A DNA stretch of 64,000 bases from Bryopsis sp. KO-2023 (Eukaryota; Chlorophyta; Ulvophyceae; Bryopsidales; Bryopsidaceae). The first letter of the stretch is position 1, and each line of letters begins with the position of its first letter. Positions 10,701-19,576 of this stretch are shown in pieces. The notes beneath the pieces were generated by a model. That model was not told where the DNA came from and searched no databases. It saw only the letters and a program-made list of their open reading frames with translations. A program made the position numbers and the translations under genes. The stretch lies in assembly GCA_030272585.1 (NCBI GenBank), contig BSYQ01000007.1:6018001-6082000 (forward strand), read 5' to 3'.

Positions 10701-12977
10701 ATATGCCACAGGGAAATAGATTGGAGGATACCTATGCACAGAATACCGTTGTCGTCGACAGGAAGACGATACCATCCTACCGGCATCGAGAAACATGAAA
10801 TCGCTGAGTTCATGGGAAACCTGGAGCGAAAAGGAGTGGTCGAGCACCTCTTACCTGGACAGCGCGCTCATTTCTCCCCAGTTCTATTCTTGAGGAAGCC
10901 GTCAGGGAAACTCCGCAAAACTGTCGACTTCAGGACGCTCAATGGCTATTCTCCTCCCTGGGGTTCGTCATCTCTGAATGTGCGTTCGGTGGTGGACTCC
11001 ATCCCAGCGGAATGGACGACGTTCTCTGTCCTCGACCTCTCTGACGGTTTCTTCCAATTGGAAGTGTGTCCTTCCCTTCGCCCACTCTTTGGCTTCGAAA
11101 CGGATGTAGGACGCTATTGGTACCTCCGCCTTCCTCAGGGGTGGAGTTCATCACCAGGGCTGTTCCATGAACGCGTGAAGTCCGTTTTGGAGGGGAAGGC
11201 TGCCCGAAATTTCGTCGACGATATCCTAGTAGGGGGAAGAAACCGCGCAGAGCATGACCTCCACCTTCACCAAGTTCTGGAACGCCTTCGCGAGGTCGGG
11301 TGGTGCGTAAACCCCTCGAAGGCCCAAATCGCTCGCTCGGAAGTCCAATTCCTCGGCTACACCCTGGGTCCTGATGGCATTTCGTTAAAACACTTCCTGG
11401 AGCAACAGAGAAAAAACTTACCTCCTATCCGCTCTCCCAGCGATCTTCGGAAGGTCCTAGGGCTCTTCAATGTCTCGCGCGGAGTGTGCCCAGGCTACAG
11501 CGCATACGTGGAACCCCTACACGCACAGCCACCGAACACTCCTGGAGAAACATTGGACCAACTGGCGAAAGAAGCATGGACGAAAATACTGGAGAACAAC
11601 ATCTCACTTACGAGGGAAGAAGCCTCCACTTTCCACCTCCAAGTGGACTGGTCGGGAACTGGGCGAGGCTACGTGCTCTTCGCGGGACCACCGGAACAAG
11701 GAAGGGTCGTCGCGCTCAACTCCCAACGGCTCTCGGGCGTTCCTCCGTCCAGCTTCTTGGGCGAACTCCAATGCCTCGCCTGGTCCCTGCGCGATGTCAT
11801 GCCTTTGGTGGGAGCTCGACCTATCGTGGTTTACACTGATTCCCAAAGTGCTTACCACCGCTTACGCAATCCTCCTGGGCCAGACCTCATGTCGGACCTC
11901 CGTGCTGCTCGCCTCGTCGCTTGGATTTGGTCACACTTCCCTTCTCCTGGACGCATGCGAGTGGAGTTTCTGGCAGGCGAAAGCAATCCCTGGGCCGACC
12001 AACTGTCGCGATGGTTTGCGAAGGAGGACGTCCCAGTCGTCAGCCCTATCCAGGTGTCGCCATCTCGTTCCGCGCTGCAAGCTCTTCACTCGGACGGTCA
12101 CTGGAAGTCACATAAACTCCAGTGGCAATGCCACCAAATGGGCTGGGACGTCAGCCTCTCGGAGATCCACGAGGTCGTTAAAAGCTGTACCACATGCCAA
12201 CACTTCACGCCACCGAAGGAAAAAGAGACCTTAGGCTCTCCGATGAACCCAAAGCGGCCTGGCGAGAGCCTTAACATTGATTTGATAGGACCACTACCTG
12301 TTGATTCGAAAGGACACAGATACATAATGTGTTTGGTCGACGGACTTACTCGCCTTGGATTCGCTGTTCCGCTGAAGAAGTCGTCAACCCAATCCATCCT
12401 CGCTACTCTGGACATCTGGCTCAAGGCAGCTCCCACTCCAAACACGATCCTCACCGACGGTGCCAGCTACTTCCAGTCTTCCGCGGTCTCCAATTGGGCC
12501 CACCGCCGTGGAATACGGTTGGATCGCGTTCCTGCACACCATCACAGAGCCAATGGATTGATAGAGCGTTTCAACCGCACGTTACTGGATCGTCTGAGAG
12601 TTTTGCAATTCGACCTGGGAGGAGAATGGAGTAATCACATCAACAGAGCCTTGGACCAGATCAACAATATGATTCACGACACCACAAAATACTCGCCTGC
12701 TGCGTTGTGGCACGCGGGAGAGGATGCATGGGCTGAAGCTTTGGATCGGACAGCAAAAAGGAGAGCACAGATCAACGCACGACGACCAGCTCCCCATCGT
12801 CATTTTCACTATGTGGGAGAAGAAGTCCTAATCCGGGATTACGATCGTCTGTCGCGCGAATTGGGAAAACTGGAGCCGATTTGGAAGGGACCTTACAGAA
12901 TCATTACTCACATTTCCGGCAGAAGGTTCAAGGTAGCTCCAGTCACGAGGGAAGTTAAAAAGGGACGCATGTTATAA
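7764..12977 (+). CDS. Element A polyprotein: protease, RT, RNase H, integrase
   Basis: A continuous 1737-codon frame. The N-terminus is strongly hydrophobic (LVLSLLLISALCQASA), like a signal peptide, and a second apolar stretch lies near residues 110-130. No capsid or zinc-knuckle module was recognised. A retropepsin with DSGST follows around residue 240, then a long Ser/Thr/Pro/Glu-rich linker with a 180-bp tandem duplication. RT shows LPQGWSSSPGLF and FVDD. RNase H has VYTDSQSAY. Integrase has the HHCC finger (CTTCQ) and the DDE acids in NIDLIG, LTDGASYF and LIERFNR. Domain order is that of Ty3/metaviruses, although the RT sequence is divergent. The 3' end of the frame lies in the LTR of the inserted element B. 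Confidence 0.9.
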   Translation: MVSELVLSLLLISALCQASAYPLVWKTPAVSEKVTAIQKLVEEYESLGHETKEDKEKVSLILEAAQSLVWERRRRKARKEEPPLFSLEFLQTVEKIRLLTARLKHRSADLGLLGLGLTTSMLASYSLKVAKVLWRTLSDWRNKRSPSVWAAEHKHGGKDFRAKGGNRRGLSQEDMELVRRLCTLLNTTTPPVSSAEMSSQEESNLNTASGNSGPITYKQLRVRIRLGEDPKLHDVLVDSGSTVNVLPLAYAKRNGLGIQPSTLSELSGFNGAKEKVVGVIPMAIAVGPWESRESFVVAASARQIILGMPFLSHRQLSVDCLKECLRSVDGKTVACHVVTHPAASAPPIAEADLPFPALYPPVVEPPQAEHFGSGGEVSTVTLCDGECDGEGDGDGDSTQTSGQDAEEATGSIVSTNPLDSNPSSSISVDTPMTENKLDAPLEELASEQEITAAEVKSKEITKSEQETMAKGVAKSEGEEPASDTTNLFRSQPLVTVYTAANKRSQAKRLRISQGRMYIPLGGSVVLGPRMSKTVIPPFRITGEGICGVLPIGQIINVFHTITLGGNGAVRVKLHNMSNESRMLTGKLCLAAVLLKKNARLSWISEESLCMVEHQLEHPTPLDTKQNEWDVPISDLEKECFEGEGGCKSALAYGTVSAPPLTHSSSAPSEVNPPSDLGSSSYARLLGSCLDTGCWAATPTLPAILECTPDTSKDTHGATRSKDDITTHQPLVHVLAYEMESHQDTVRTVSEKSVGELQGNFGLSEFTFQGVPSPPSAPTTPHMDGSLQPSLGTSSENTRFNSGKEAAEVPSAAPGVLKTNSGLSEFTFQGIPSPSSAPTTPHTDGTLQLSLGILSGSSRVSSGRDTQEDFSADPVGQHQQANATFLGGHEGSAKTNLNVPAVPPPTPEAAQLPLRMDKDTCGQTKEKLETGRNEDKAEQTNETNSPEDASLLQHWTSRFPDVFTDDLQHIPKNKWSKRLRICHREIDWRIPMHRIPLSSTGRRYHPTGIEKHEIAEFMGNLERKGVVEHLLPGQRAHFSPVLFLRKPSGKLRKTVDFRTLNGYSPPWGSSSLNVRSVVDSIPAEWTTFSVLDLSDGFFQLEVCPSLRPLFGFETDVGRYWYLRLPQGWSSSPGLFHERVKSVLEGKAARNFVDDILVGGRNRAEHDLHLHQVLERLREVGWCVNPSKAQIARSEVQFLGYTLGPDGISLKHFLEQQRKNLPPIRSPSDLRKVLGLFNVSRGVCPGYSAYVEPLHAQPPNTPGETLDQLAKEAWTKILENNISLTREEASTFHLQVDWSGTGRGYVLFAGPPEQGRVVALNSQRLSGVPPSSFLGELQCLAWSLRDVMPLVGARPIVVYTDSQSAYHRLRNPPGPDLMSDLRAARLVAWIWSHFPSPGRMRVEFLAGESNPWADQLSRWFAKEDVPVVSPIQVSPSRSALQALHSDGHWKSHKLQWQCHQMGWDVSLSEIHEVVKSCTTCQHFTPPKEKETLGSPMNPKRPGESLNIDLIGPLPVDSKGHRYIMCLVDGLTRLGFAVPLKKSSTQSILATLDIWLKAAPTPNTILTDGASYFQSSAVSNWAHRRGIRLDRVPAHHHRANGLIERFNRTLLDRLRVLQFDLGGEWSNHINRALDQINNMIHDTTKYSPAALWHAGEDAWAEALDRTAKRRAQINARRPAPHRHFHYVGEEVLIRDYDRLSRELGKLEPIWKGPYRIITHISGRRFKVAPVTREVKKGRML
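7765..7776 (+). other. Primer-binding site of element A
   Basis: TGGTTTCGGAGC starts immediately after the 5' LTR and opens with the TGG that pairs with tRNA CCA ends. It would pair with a tRNA ending GCUCCGAAACCA. The same 12-mer flanks the 5' LTRs of elements B and C. The tRNA's identity was not determined. Confidence 0.85.
10030..10389 (+). repeat. 180-bp tandem duplication inside element A ORF
   Basis: Two adjacent copies, starting near 10030 and 10210, encode closely similar segments beginning SGLSEFTFQG and PSAPTTPH. They lie in the Ser/Thr/Pro-rich linker between protease and RT. The copies differ at many positions, so the duplication is older than the present insertion. Confidence 0.85.
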
Positions 12978-13242
12978 ACCTCTCTCTCCTCGGAAAATAA
13001 CCTCCCAGCGCCCTTCCTTGAAGTCCCTTTAACCCATCAAACCCCCACTCCTTGATGGGACCCTTGAGATGACAGGGATCACCTCAGGGCGAGACACCTG
13101 GGCTTGCTATGAGTCATCCTTTCAGCACACGTGCTATAATGATCTCATGGACCTTAAGCATATGACTAGAGCTATGTTAGTGCCCACGACTAACCCTTGA
13201 GCTCTAGTAGTGCATAGACATACTCGGCGTACACTTATAACA
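12970..13242 (-). repeat. 3' LTR of element B
   Basis: 273 bp with ends TGTTATAA and TTATAACA, matched without visible difference by 18334-18606. The polypurine tract adjoins it at 13246-13255. Confidence 0.95.
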
Positions 13243-13245
13243 GTG

Positions 13246-13255
13246 CCCCCTCCCT
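13246..13255 (-). other. Polypurine tract of element B
   Basis: Reads AGGGAGGGGG on the minus strand, three bases from the 3' LTR. This is the position expected for the plus-strand primer of an LTR retrotransposon. Confidence 0.75.
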
Positions 13256-13391
13256 GATGTGAAGCCGCCCTCGGCTTTACTAGGGAATCAAATGCTGATT
13301 GGCATCAAGCAAAAGATAGTTGTCTTTTGATATTTGCACTTTCAGAGAAAGAAGATCATCATCATCCAGTGGCCTACTGTGATATGATGTC

Positions 13392-16300
13392 TCAAACCTT
13401 CGCTTTTGATCTTCTACGGATCGTGCGAGGTACTACAGTCGACTGTTCTTGCGATTGGTGAAATGCATCAACCAATTCCTTTGCATGCAAGACATTTTCT
13501 TCGGGTTCCCAAGAGTTATGTTCATGGCCATAACCAAGCCACTTCACAAGGTATTCTGTATGGCATTTCTTCCCTCTGCGTCGCTCTCTGCGATCAAGAA
13601 TGCGCTCAACCTCCCACTCCAGATCTCCCTCGATCTCAACAGGTGGTGGTGGTTGTACAGTTCCTTTAGCCCAATATGGCTTTAACAGTGAAGCATGGAA
13701 CACCGGATGTATGGGCAAAGTTGCAGGAAGCTTCAGCTTGAATGCAACCTCATTTATTTCACGCTCAATTGGGAAAGGTCCTACCCATTTTGGCGTTAAT
13801 TTACGTGAACCTGGGTGCTTGAGTCGAAGATTTCTTGCATCTAATAATACAAGGTCTCCTACTTTGACTTGCACTGGTACACGATGGCGATCAGCTTGCG
13901 CTTTAAAGCGTTGCTGTGCGGCTTGAAGGCGTTTCTTTGCCTCAACAATCCCTTCCCGAATTTCATTCGTCATTTTCTGAACTTCTGGTACAGCCACTTG
14001 CTTCGACCCTTTTCTAGGGATCTGAGCAGTCAATGCTGTCCATGGACCTCTTCCATAATTCAGAAAGAAGGGTGTTTCACCAGTTGCTTCGGATTTAGAG
14101 TTATTTATTGCAAACTCTACAACCGGTAACAAATCCGCCCAATTCTTTTGGGATGGCCCGACAAAGTGGCGGAGTGTATCCTCCATGACTTTGTTCATAG
14201 CTTCGGTTTGCCCATCTGTTTGTGGGTGATAAGCCGAAGACAAGGCCTGTGAGATTTCCCATGTATAGCACAACTCCCTGAAGAAGTGCGATACAAATCT
14301 CGGGTCTCTATCTGTGACCAACTTCTTTGGCATACCATGTGCTTTGAATACATGGTTCACAAAGAGTTTTGCTGCTTCCACGGCTGAGCACTCTGTACTT
14401 GTTGCCGCCAAATGAACCATTTTGGTCAACATATCCACGAATACGAGGATTGCATCATGACCTTCTCCTCTGGATGGTGGGAGATTAGTGACAAAATCCA
14501 TCGAAACATTTTCCCATTGTGCATTCGGGATAGGCAAGGGTTTCAGAGGGCCTTGTGGCTTTGTTCGCCTCCCTTTATGCCTTTGACATGAGTCACATCC
14601 TCGCACATAGGATTTGATTTGGTCCTCCATTTGAGGCCACCAGAAATGTTTCTTGATTTGCCGACTTGTCTTAGCCACTCCAAAGTGACCCGAATAGACA
14701 GTGCTATGGCAATCTTGGATTATTTCTTGTCTCAATGATCCATCATTTGGTACTGATATCACATTTCCATTCCACCAAATTCCATCTTGGTTCTGTAACA
14801 TCTGGGCAGCTTCCAGAGTTTGATACCAAGGATCTTTGGTGTACCCTTCAACCAGCCTTGACTCCAACTGGGTATGATAACCCCGAGGCAGAGATGGGAC
14901 CTCAGGATCCCGCGGTCTAGAAACCAAGCCACTCGATCTCACGGTCTCGCATAATACTCCAATTGAAGAAGGAGAAGACGGTCTACGTGACAAGGGATCA
15001 GCCACATTTACTCGCCCTGGTCTATACTCCCATTCAAATTGGAAATCATGGAGCAATTCTAGCCAGCGGACCTGCCGTCGATTCAAGGTCGATCGGGAAT
15101 GAAAGAATGTGTTTGGACTATGGTCGGTAATCACTCGGAATTTTCTGCCTTGCAAGTAGCATCTCCATAATTGAAGTGCATACACAGTAGCATACATTTC
15201 CTGATCACTCGTCGACCAATTGAGTTGTGGACCTTGCAGCTTTTTGCTTTCATAAGCTATTGGGTGTCCTTCTTGCAGGAGAACTGCTCCAATTGCCTTT
15301 GTAGAAGCATCAGTGATTACTTCGAAAGGTTTAGAGAAGTCCGGCAAAACCAAACACGGTGCTTCCGTGAGTGCCGTTTTCACCCCTTCAAAAGCTGTCT
15401 CACACTCGTGAGTCCATTCCCATGTCTTCTTCTTTTTGAGAAGATCAGTCATTGGAGAAGCCAAAGCTGAATACCCTTGTACAAACTTGCGAAAGTAATT
15501 GGCGAGTCCGAGGAACGACCTTAAGTCATCCACCCCACTAGGACGAGGCCAATTTTTCACTTTAGCCGTTTTACTCGGGTCAACTGAGATACCATTGCGG
15601 CCCACCACGAAGCCTAAGTAGCGCAACTCAGTTTTGTTGAAGTCACATTTGGACTTCTTCAAGAACAATTTATGTTCTCGCAACCTTTGTAATACTTCTC
15701 GAAGATGTATCAAATGTTCCTTTGGTGTCTTTGAAAAGACTAAAATGTCATCCAAGTAGATCAAGACATATTTGCCTATCATACCATGGAAGACTGAGTT
15801 CATCAGTGTCTGAAACACTGCCGGTGCATTGGATAATCCCATCGGGAGCACCCGGTACTCAAATAAACCAAAGGGTGTTTTGAAGGCTGTTTTGGGGATG
15901 TCATCTTCCTTGACTCTGACCTGCCAGTATCCGGCTCTCAGGTCAAGAGAAGTAAAACATCTCGAGCCTTGTAACTCATCCAAGAGATCGTCGATCCGTG
16001 GAATCGGGAACTGATTCCGGATAGTTACTTTATTAAGACCCCTGTAGTCTATGCACATCCTGAAGCCTCCATCCTTTTTCGGTACGAAAAGAACCGGAGC
16101 ACCCCAAGGGCTAGAACTAGGTCTTATGAGCTTTTTGGCTAAGAGTTCGGACAATTGATCCTGAATCTCTTGCCGCTCTGCGGGTGAATACCGAAAAAGT
16201 GGCCGGTTTACGGGACGTGTACCTTCTTCTAAAGGAATGTCCACTTCTACGGCTCTTTTCGGGGGATATTCCGCCAAACCAGTTACAAACAAATCATCAA

Positions 16301-17789
16301 ATTCCTCCAAGAGAGATTCCATCTCCTTCTCGGGGACTTGATCCGATTTACCGGTTTCCTCCGCTACACTCACATGTGCGGGTACGTCCTGTACTTCACG
16401 AACTACCACCAGAAATGGTTGAAGAGAGGAATCCTTGAGTTTTCTCTTCACCTGTGGAATAGTGAGTAAGGAACCAACATTTTTGTGGGGAATGCTTTGT
16501 TCTCCACCAGTGGCCTTGGGCAAAAGACCCTGGCGTATCAAGATCCGTTGATTTGCGGAATTCGTCACGGCACACTTCTTCTCAAAGAAGTCCAAGACTG
16601 CCTTGCGATTTCGCAACCACGTATCACCCAAAATGATATCAAACTTCTCCATCAGATCAATCACCAAACAATTCAACTTCTCGCGGAAGCCTTGAATTTT
16701 CAGAGAGATCTTTGTTTCACCTAAGATATCAATATAACTCCCATTGGCCAATTCGGCTTGCGAACTTGTGGTTACCTTGAAGGAAATCCCATTTTGTTCA
16801 CAAAATCTCTTGGAAAGGAATGCTAATCCCTTAGCTCCTGAGTCCAAAAGACAATGGGCAGGAATGCCACTAAGAGTTCCCTCAAAGTGCATTGACATCC
16901 TGTCTTGGGTAAGTAAATCTTGAGTATCCTTTGGTACCAAGGGGACAGGTGGGTCATAGTATACATTCACTGGCCAAGGAAGACCTGGAAGTCTTTTCCG
17001 GTGCTTTCCTTTCATAGCGGTGAATAAAACCATGCCCTTCTTGTATTGTGCAATCAGTCTCATAGAGGATAAGGCCGGATGCGGCTCTTTATTCCACCGA
17101 GGAACCAGAATGCAACAAGAAGTATTGTGTGGAGACTTATTCTTTTCTCTCACATAGTGATCAATGTATTTGTGAAGCTCCTTGAATGGAGGATTCAGCC
17201 ATACATGCTCACCCGAAAGAGTAGTCTCAAAAAACCCCTCACCAATACAAAACTTTGCACACAAGGCATTGGTTTGGTCTGAGTTAGCACACCCGTCCAA
17301 GCTAAACGCTTGTCCCGTGAGTGACTCGAGACGCTGAAACTCTGCCTTGAGTATTGTTTTGTCTGATTGGATATTAGATCTTTCATTCACATCCTCCGGA
17401 GGGACAGAAGTTTGTGCTTCTTCCTGTTTCTCCTTTCTCTTTTGACCACGAGTCACGATAGGCGCTAAATGTGCACTATCCACTTCCATTGGGTCACAAT
17501 CAGGATGGGAATTCAAATCTTGCCTCAGAAATTTCCAGTCCTGGGGCTTGAACCTCTGAGAAACATGTGTAACAACCTCTTTGGGTTTTCCACATTTATG
17601 TCCTCGTGTCCAAGTCTCTCCACAAAACCAGCACAATCCCAACTGTTTGCGAGCTTTCAACTCTGCTTTGGTCAGTTGGCTGACTGATTTTCTCTTAGAA
17701 ACTTGAGGTTTAGAGGAATGCTCAGTAGCATTTTTCCTCTCATCAAAAGAATCACTTTGCCCCGTGTTCTTTTGGGTGGATTTCTGCAT
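13392..17789 (-). CDS. Element B polyprotein with methyltransferase-like domain and chromodomain
   Basis: A continuous 1465-codon frame starting at the ATG at 17789. Near residues 53-66 is a gag-type zinc knuckle (CWFC ... GHKC). Residues about 150-285 resemble phage-type DNA N6-adenine methyltransferase (Dam) domains, with FSLDG and the catalytic-type motif NPPF at 199-202. A retropepsin (LLDSGA, about 314-319) follows. RT carries FVPKKDGGFRMCIDYR and YLDD. RNase H has VITDAS and ITDHSP. Integrase has the HHCC finger and DDE residues (SMDFVT, VTDRDPRF, QTEAMN). The C-terminus is a chromodomain (EYLVKWLGYGHEHNSWEP), marking it as a chromovirus. No capsid domain was recognised before the zinc knuckle. 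Confidence 0.95.
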   Translation of the reverse strand: MQKSTQKNTGQSDSFDERKNATEHSSKPQVSKRKSVSQLTKAELKARKQLGLCWFCGETWTRGHKCGKPKEVVTHVSQRFKPQDWKFLRQDLNSHPDCDPMEVDSAHLAPIVTRGQKRKEKQEEAQTSVPPEDVNERSNIQSDKTILKAEFQRLESLTGQAFSLDGCANSDQTNALCAKFCIGEGFFETTLSGEHVWLNPPFKELHKYIDHYVREKNKSPHNTSCCILVPRWNKEPHPALSSMRLIAQYKKGMVLFTAMKGKHRKRLPGLPWPVNVYYDPPVPLVPKDTQDLLTQDRMSMHFEGTLSGIPAHCLLDSGAKGLAFLSKRFCEQNGISFKVTTSSQAELANGSYIDILGETKISLKIQGFREKLNCLVIDLMEKFDIILGDTWLRNRKAVLDFFEKKCAVTNSANQRILIRQGLLPKATGGEQSIPHKNVGSLLTIPQVKRKLKDSSLQPFLVVVREVQDVPAHVSVAEETGKSDQVPEKEMESLLEEFDDLFVTGLAEYPPKRAVEVDIPLEEGTRPVNRPLFRYSPAERQEIQDQLSELLAKKLIRPSSSPWGAPVLFVPKKDGGFRMCIDYRGLNKVTIRNQFPIPRIDDLLDELQGSRCFTSLDLRAGYWQVRVKEDDIPKTAFKTPFGLFEYRVLPMGLSNAPAVFQTLMNSVFHGMIGKYVLIYLDDILVFSKTPKEHLIHLREVLQRLREHKLFLKKSKCDFNKTELRYLGFVVGRNGISVDPSKTAKVKNWPRPSGVDDLRSFLGLANYFRKFVQGYSALASPMTDLLKKKKTWEWTHECETAFEGVKTALTEAPCLVLPDFSKPFEVITDASTKAIGAVLLQEGHPIAYESKKLQGPQLNWSTSDQEMYATVYALQLWRCYLQGRKFRVITDHSPNTFFHSRSTLNRRQVRWLELLHDFQFEWEYRPGRVNVADPLSRRPSSPSSIGVLCETVRSSGLVSRPRDPEVPSLPRGYHTQLESRLVEGYTKDPWYQTLEAAQMLQNQDGIWWNGNVISVPNDGSLRQEIIQDCHSTVYSGHFGVAKTSRQIKKHFWWPQMEDQIKSYVRGCDSCQRHKGRRTKPQGPLKPLPIPNAQWENVSMDFVTNLPPSRGEGHDAILVFVDMLTKMVHLAATSTECSAVEAAKLFVNHVFKAHGMPKKLVTDRDPRFVSHFFRELCYTWEISQALSSAYHPQTDGQTEAMNKVMEDTLRHFVGPSQKNWADLLPVVEFAINNSKSEATGETPFFLNYGRGPWTALTAQIPRKGSKQVAVPEVQKMTNEIREGIVEAKKRLQAAQQRFKAQADRHRVPVQVKVGDLVLLDARNLRLKHPGSRKLTPKWVGPFPIEREINEVAFKLKLPATLPIHPVFHASLLKPYWAKGTVQPPPPVEIEGDLEWEVERILDRRERRRGKKCHTEYLVKWLGYGHEHNSWEPEENVLHAKELVDAFHQSQEQSTVVPRTIRRRSKAKV

Positions 17790-18318
17790 TTTCTTGCAGT
17801 ATCCCTCTACTTCAAGCCCGCGGCGAAGAAGTGAGTATGAGAGTTATTTTTAGACCAACACTTGTGTTGGGGGAAACCTCTGTGGATATTCCCTTTGTCC
17901 TTTAGACAAATCTGTAACCACCTCTTTGTGTGGATAACTCTTCTTTTCGTGGTGTTTTCTTGTAAACTGCTTTAATTTAATTTTTCTTTGGACACAACAA
18001 GCACCTCTAGGGTCTGCTTGAAAAATCTCCAAAAATCTCAAAATATCGTCCAATCCTGACGAAAAATATTAAGGGTCTCCTTAAAATAGACGAAGGACCT
18101 CTTGGGTCTCCTTCGCAACTCGAAAAACCACTCTACAGAAAGTCTGAAGCAATACCCTAACTTTGACAGAGCATAACTTTCCGCACACAGCTCGGAATAA
18201 ACCCCAACTGGACTCAAACGAAGCGGATTTTTCTTAGCTTACTTTTAGACACCTTATTTGTCCAATTCGGACCTTAGACGCTGAAGTTATCGTCGTTTCC
18301 GTGACGGACTCTTCACCT

Positions 18319-18330
18319 GCTCCGAAACCA
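18319..18330 (-). other. Primer-binding site of element B
   Basis: TGGTTTCGGAGC on the minus strand, three bases inside the 5' LTR. It is identical to the primer sites of elements A and C. Confidence 0.85.
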
Positions 18331-18333
18331 AAC

Positions 18334-18606
18334 TGTTATAAACCTCTCTCTCCTCGGAAAATAACCTCCCAGCGCCCTTCCTTGAAGTCCCTTTAACCCA
18401 TCAAACCCCCACTCCTTGATGGGACCCTTGAGATGACAGGGATCACCTCAGGGCGAGACACCTGGGCTTGCTATGAGTCATCCTTTCAGCACACGTGCTA
18501 TAATGATCTCATGGACCTTAAGCATATGACTAGAGCTATGTTAGTGCCCACGACTAACCCTTGAGCTCTAGTAGTGCATAGACATACTCGGCGTACACTT
18601 ATAACA
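18334..18606 (-). repeat. 5' LTR of element B
   Basis: The 273-bp partner of 12970-13242, no difference seen. The 5-bp target duplication ACGCA follows at 18607-18611. Confidence 0.95.
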
Positions 18607-18743
18607 ACGCAAGCCTTACTTAATACTTCATGCCAACCAGATGAAGCATTATTACTAGGCTTTGAGGGATCTCCTATTTTTTTACTAATTTATTTCTCTT
18701 TGCGAAATTTCGTTATATCGGAGTTTTTCTGCGCGGTGAAGCG

Positions 18744-18915
18744 TGTTGGGAATTGGATTTCAGAGTAGCCTTAATTTCTGTAGATGTGAACTAAATTAGT
18801 TGATGAGAGGAGAGATCTTGAAGTATAAGTTTGGAAAGTAGGATTGTGTCCGGGAACAATTTTCTGTAAGAAAAAAACACTTGTTCAAACAAGGCTAAGG
18901 CTGGCGATATTAACA
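18744..18915 (+). repeat. 3' LTR of element A
   Basis: The 172-bp partner of 7593-7764, no difference seen. It is followed by the GCAC target duplication. Confidence 0.95.
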
Positions 18916-19576
18916 GCACCAAAATGTGCTCAAGGGGCCCAAAAAACAAGGTTTTCTGTAGGTAGAATTGGAAACCCCCTGAATTCTTCTCCCTCTTGAA
19001 GTTCTTTCAGGAGATTGAGCAAGGGAGACAAAACTCTTGAAGGCTTTCAACAGATGGAAAATGGAATGCAAATTTTAAAATTCTACAAGGGTTCCACCCA
19101 CAAAGAAACCTCTATGGCCTTGCTCTGTAGGGTTATGTCACGTGCTTATTGTCCACAATAATGTATGTCGAAAGCCAGTCCCATCACATTATGTACGAGT
19201 GGGAAAACCAAAAAACCTTCCCCCCATTCAACTCTCAAGCTCGTTTTATGCACCAACCCCATGATGATGTCCATTTTTATCCGATCAAAATCAAACTTAT
19301 TTGGCCACCCTGCTATCTCCACCATTTTTTTTTCCCAACAAAATTTTTGAAGAAAAAAAAAGCAATTATAAAAAAAAATGTGTTTGTTAAACTCACTCAA
19401 CCGACCAGCACCCGAATTGAATTTAAGAAGAAAAGAAAGAAAAAAAAAGATAAGATCAAGAAAAAGAATAAAAGGTAAAAGAAACAAAAAAAAACGAAAT
19501 GTTGTTTTCAGCTAATCGTTTGGCCAGCAAAATTGCCCTTCATGCTGCTCTTATCCTGGCCTGACAATTTTCAACA
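18916..19576. other. Intergenic, 3' flank of kinase gene
   Basis: Opens with the element A target duplication. The rest is AT- and A-rich with no convincing gene. The part next to 19577 should contain the 3' UTR of the minus-strand kinase. Confidence 0.5.

Larger units (their letters stand above)
12970..18606 (-). mobile_element. Ty3/gypsy chromovirus B nested in element A
   Basis: Two 273-bp LTRs that look identical (12970-13242 and 18334-18606) have the perfect 8-bp inverted ends TGTTATAA/TTATAACA. The 5-bp target-site duplication is ACGCA (12965-12969 and 18607-18611). Read on the minus strand the order is 5' LTR, primer site, about 530 bp leader, one long ORF with protease-RT-RNase H-integrase-chromodomain, polypurine tract, 3' LTR. 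The element looks whole. Identical LTRs mean a very recent insertion, necessarily later than that of element A. Confidence 0.97.
7593..18915 (+). mobile_element. LTR retrotransposon A (Ty3-like), host of a nested element
   Basis: Bounded by two 172-bp direct LTRs (7593-7764, 18744-18915) that look identical by eye and have TGTT...AACA ends. A 4-bp target-site duplication, GCAC, lies at 7589-7592 and 18916-18919. The primer-binding site directly abuts the 5' LTR. One long ORF (7764-12977) carries protease, RT, RNase H and integrase. Element B (12970-18606, opposite strand) sits inside A near the 3' end of that ORF, leaving about 137 bp of A (18607-18743) before the 3' LTR. Apart from that insertion A looks whole. 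Identical LTRs imply very recent insertion, and B is younger still. Confidence 0.95.

Noticed and set aside
13392-14129. Plus-strand frames opposite element B
   Set aside because: They are shadows of the minus-strand polyprotein, whose domains are unmistakable.
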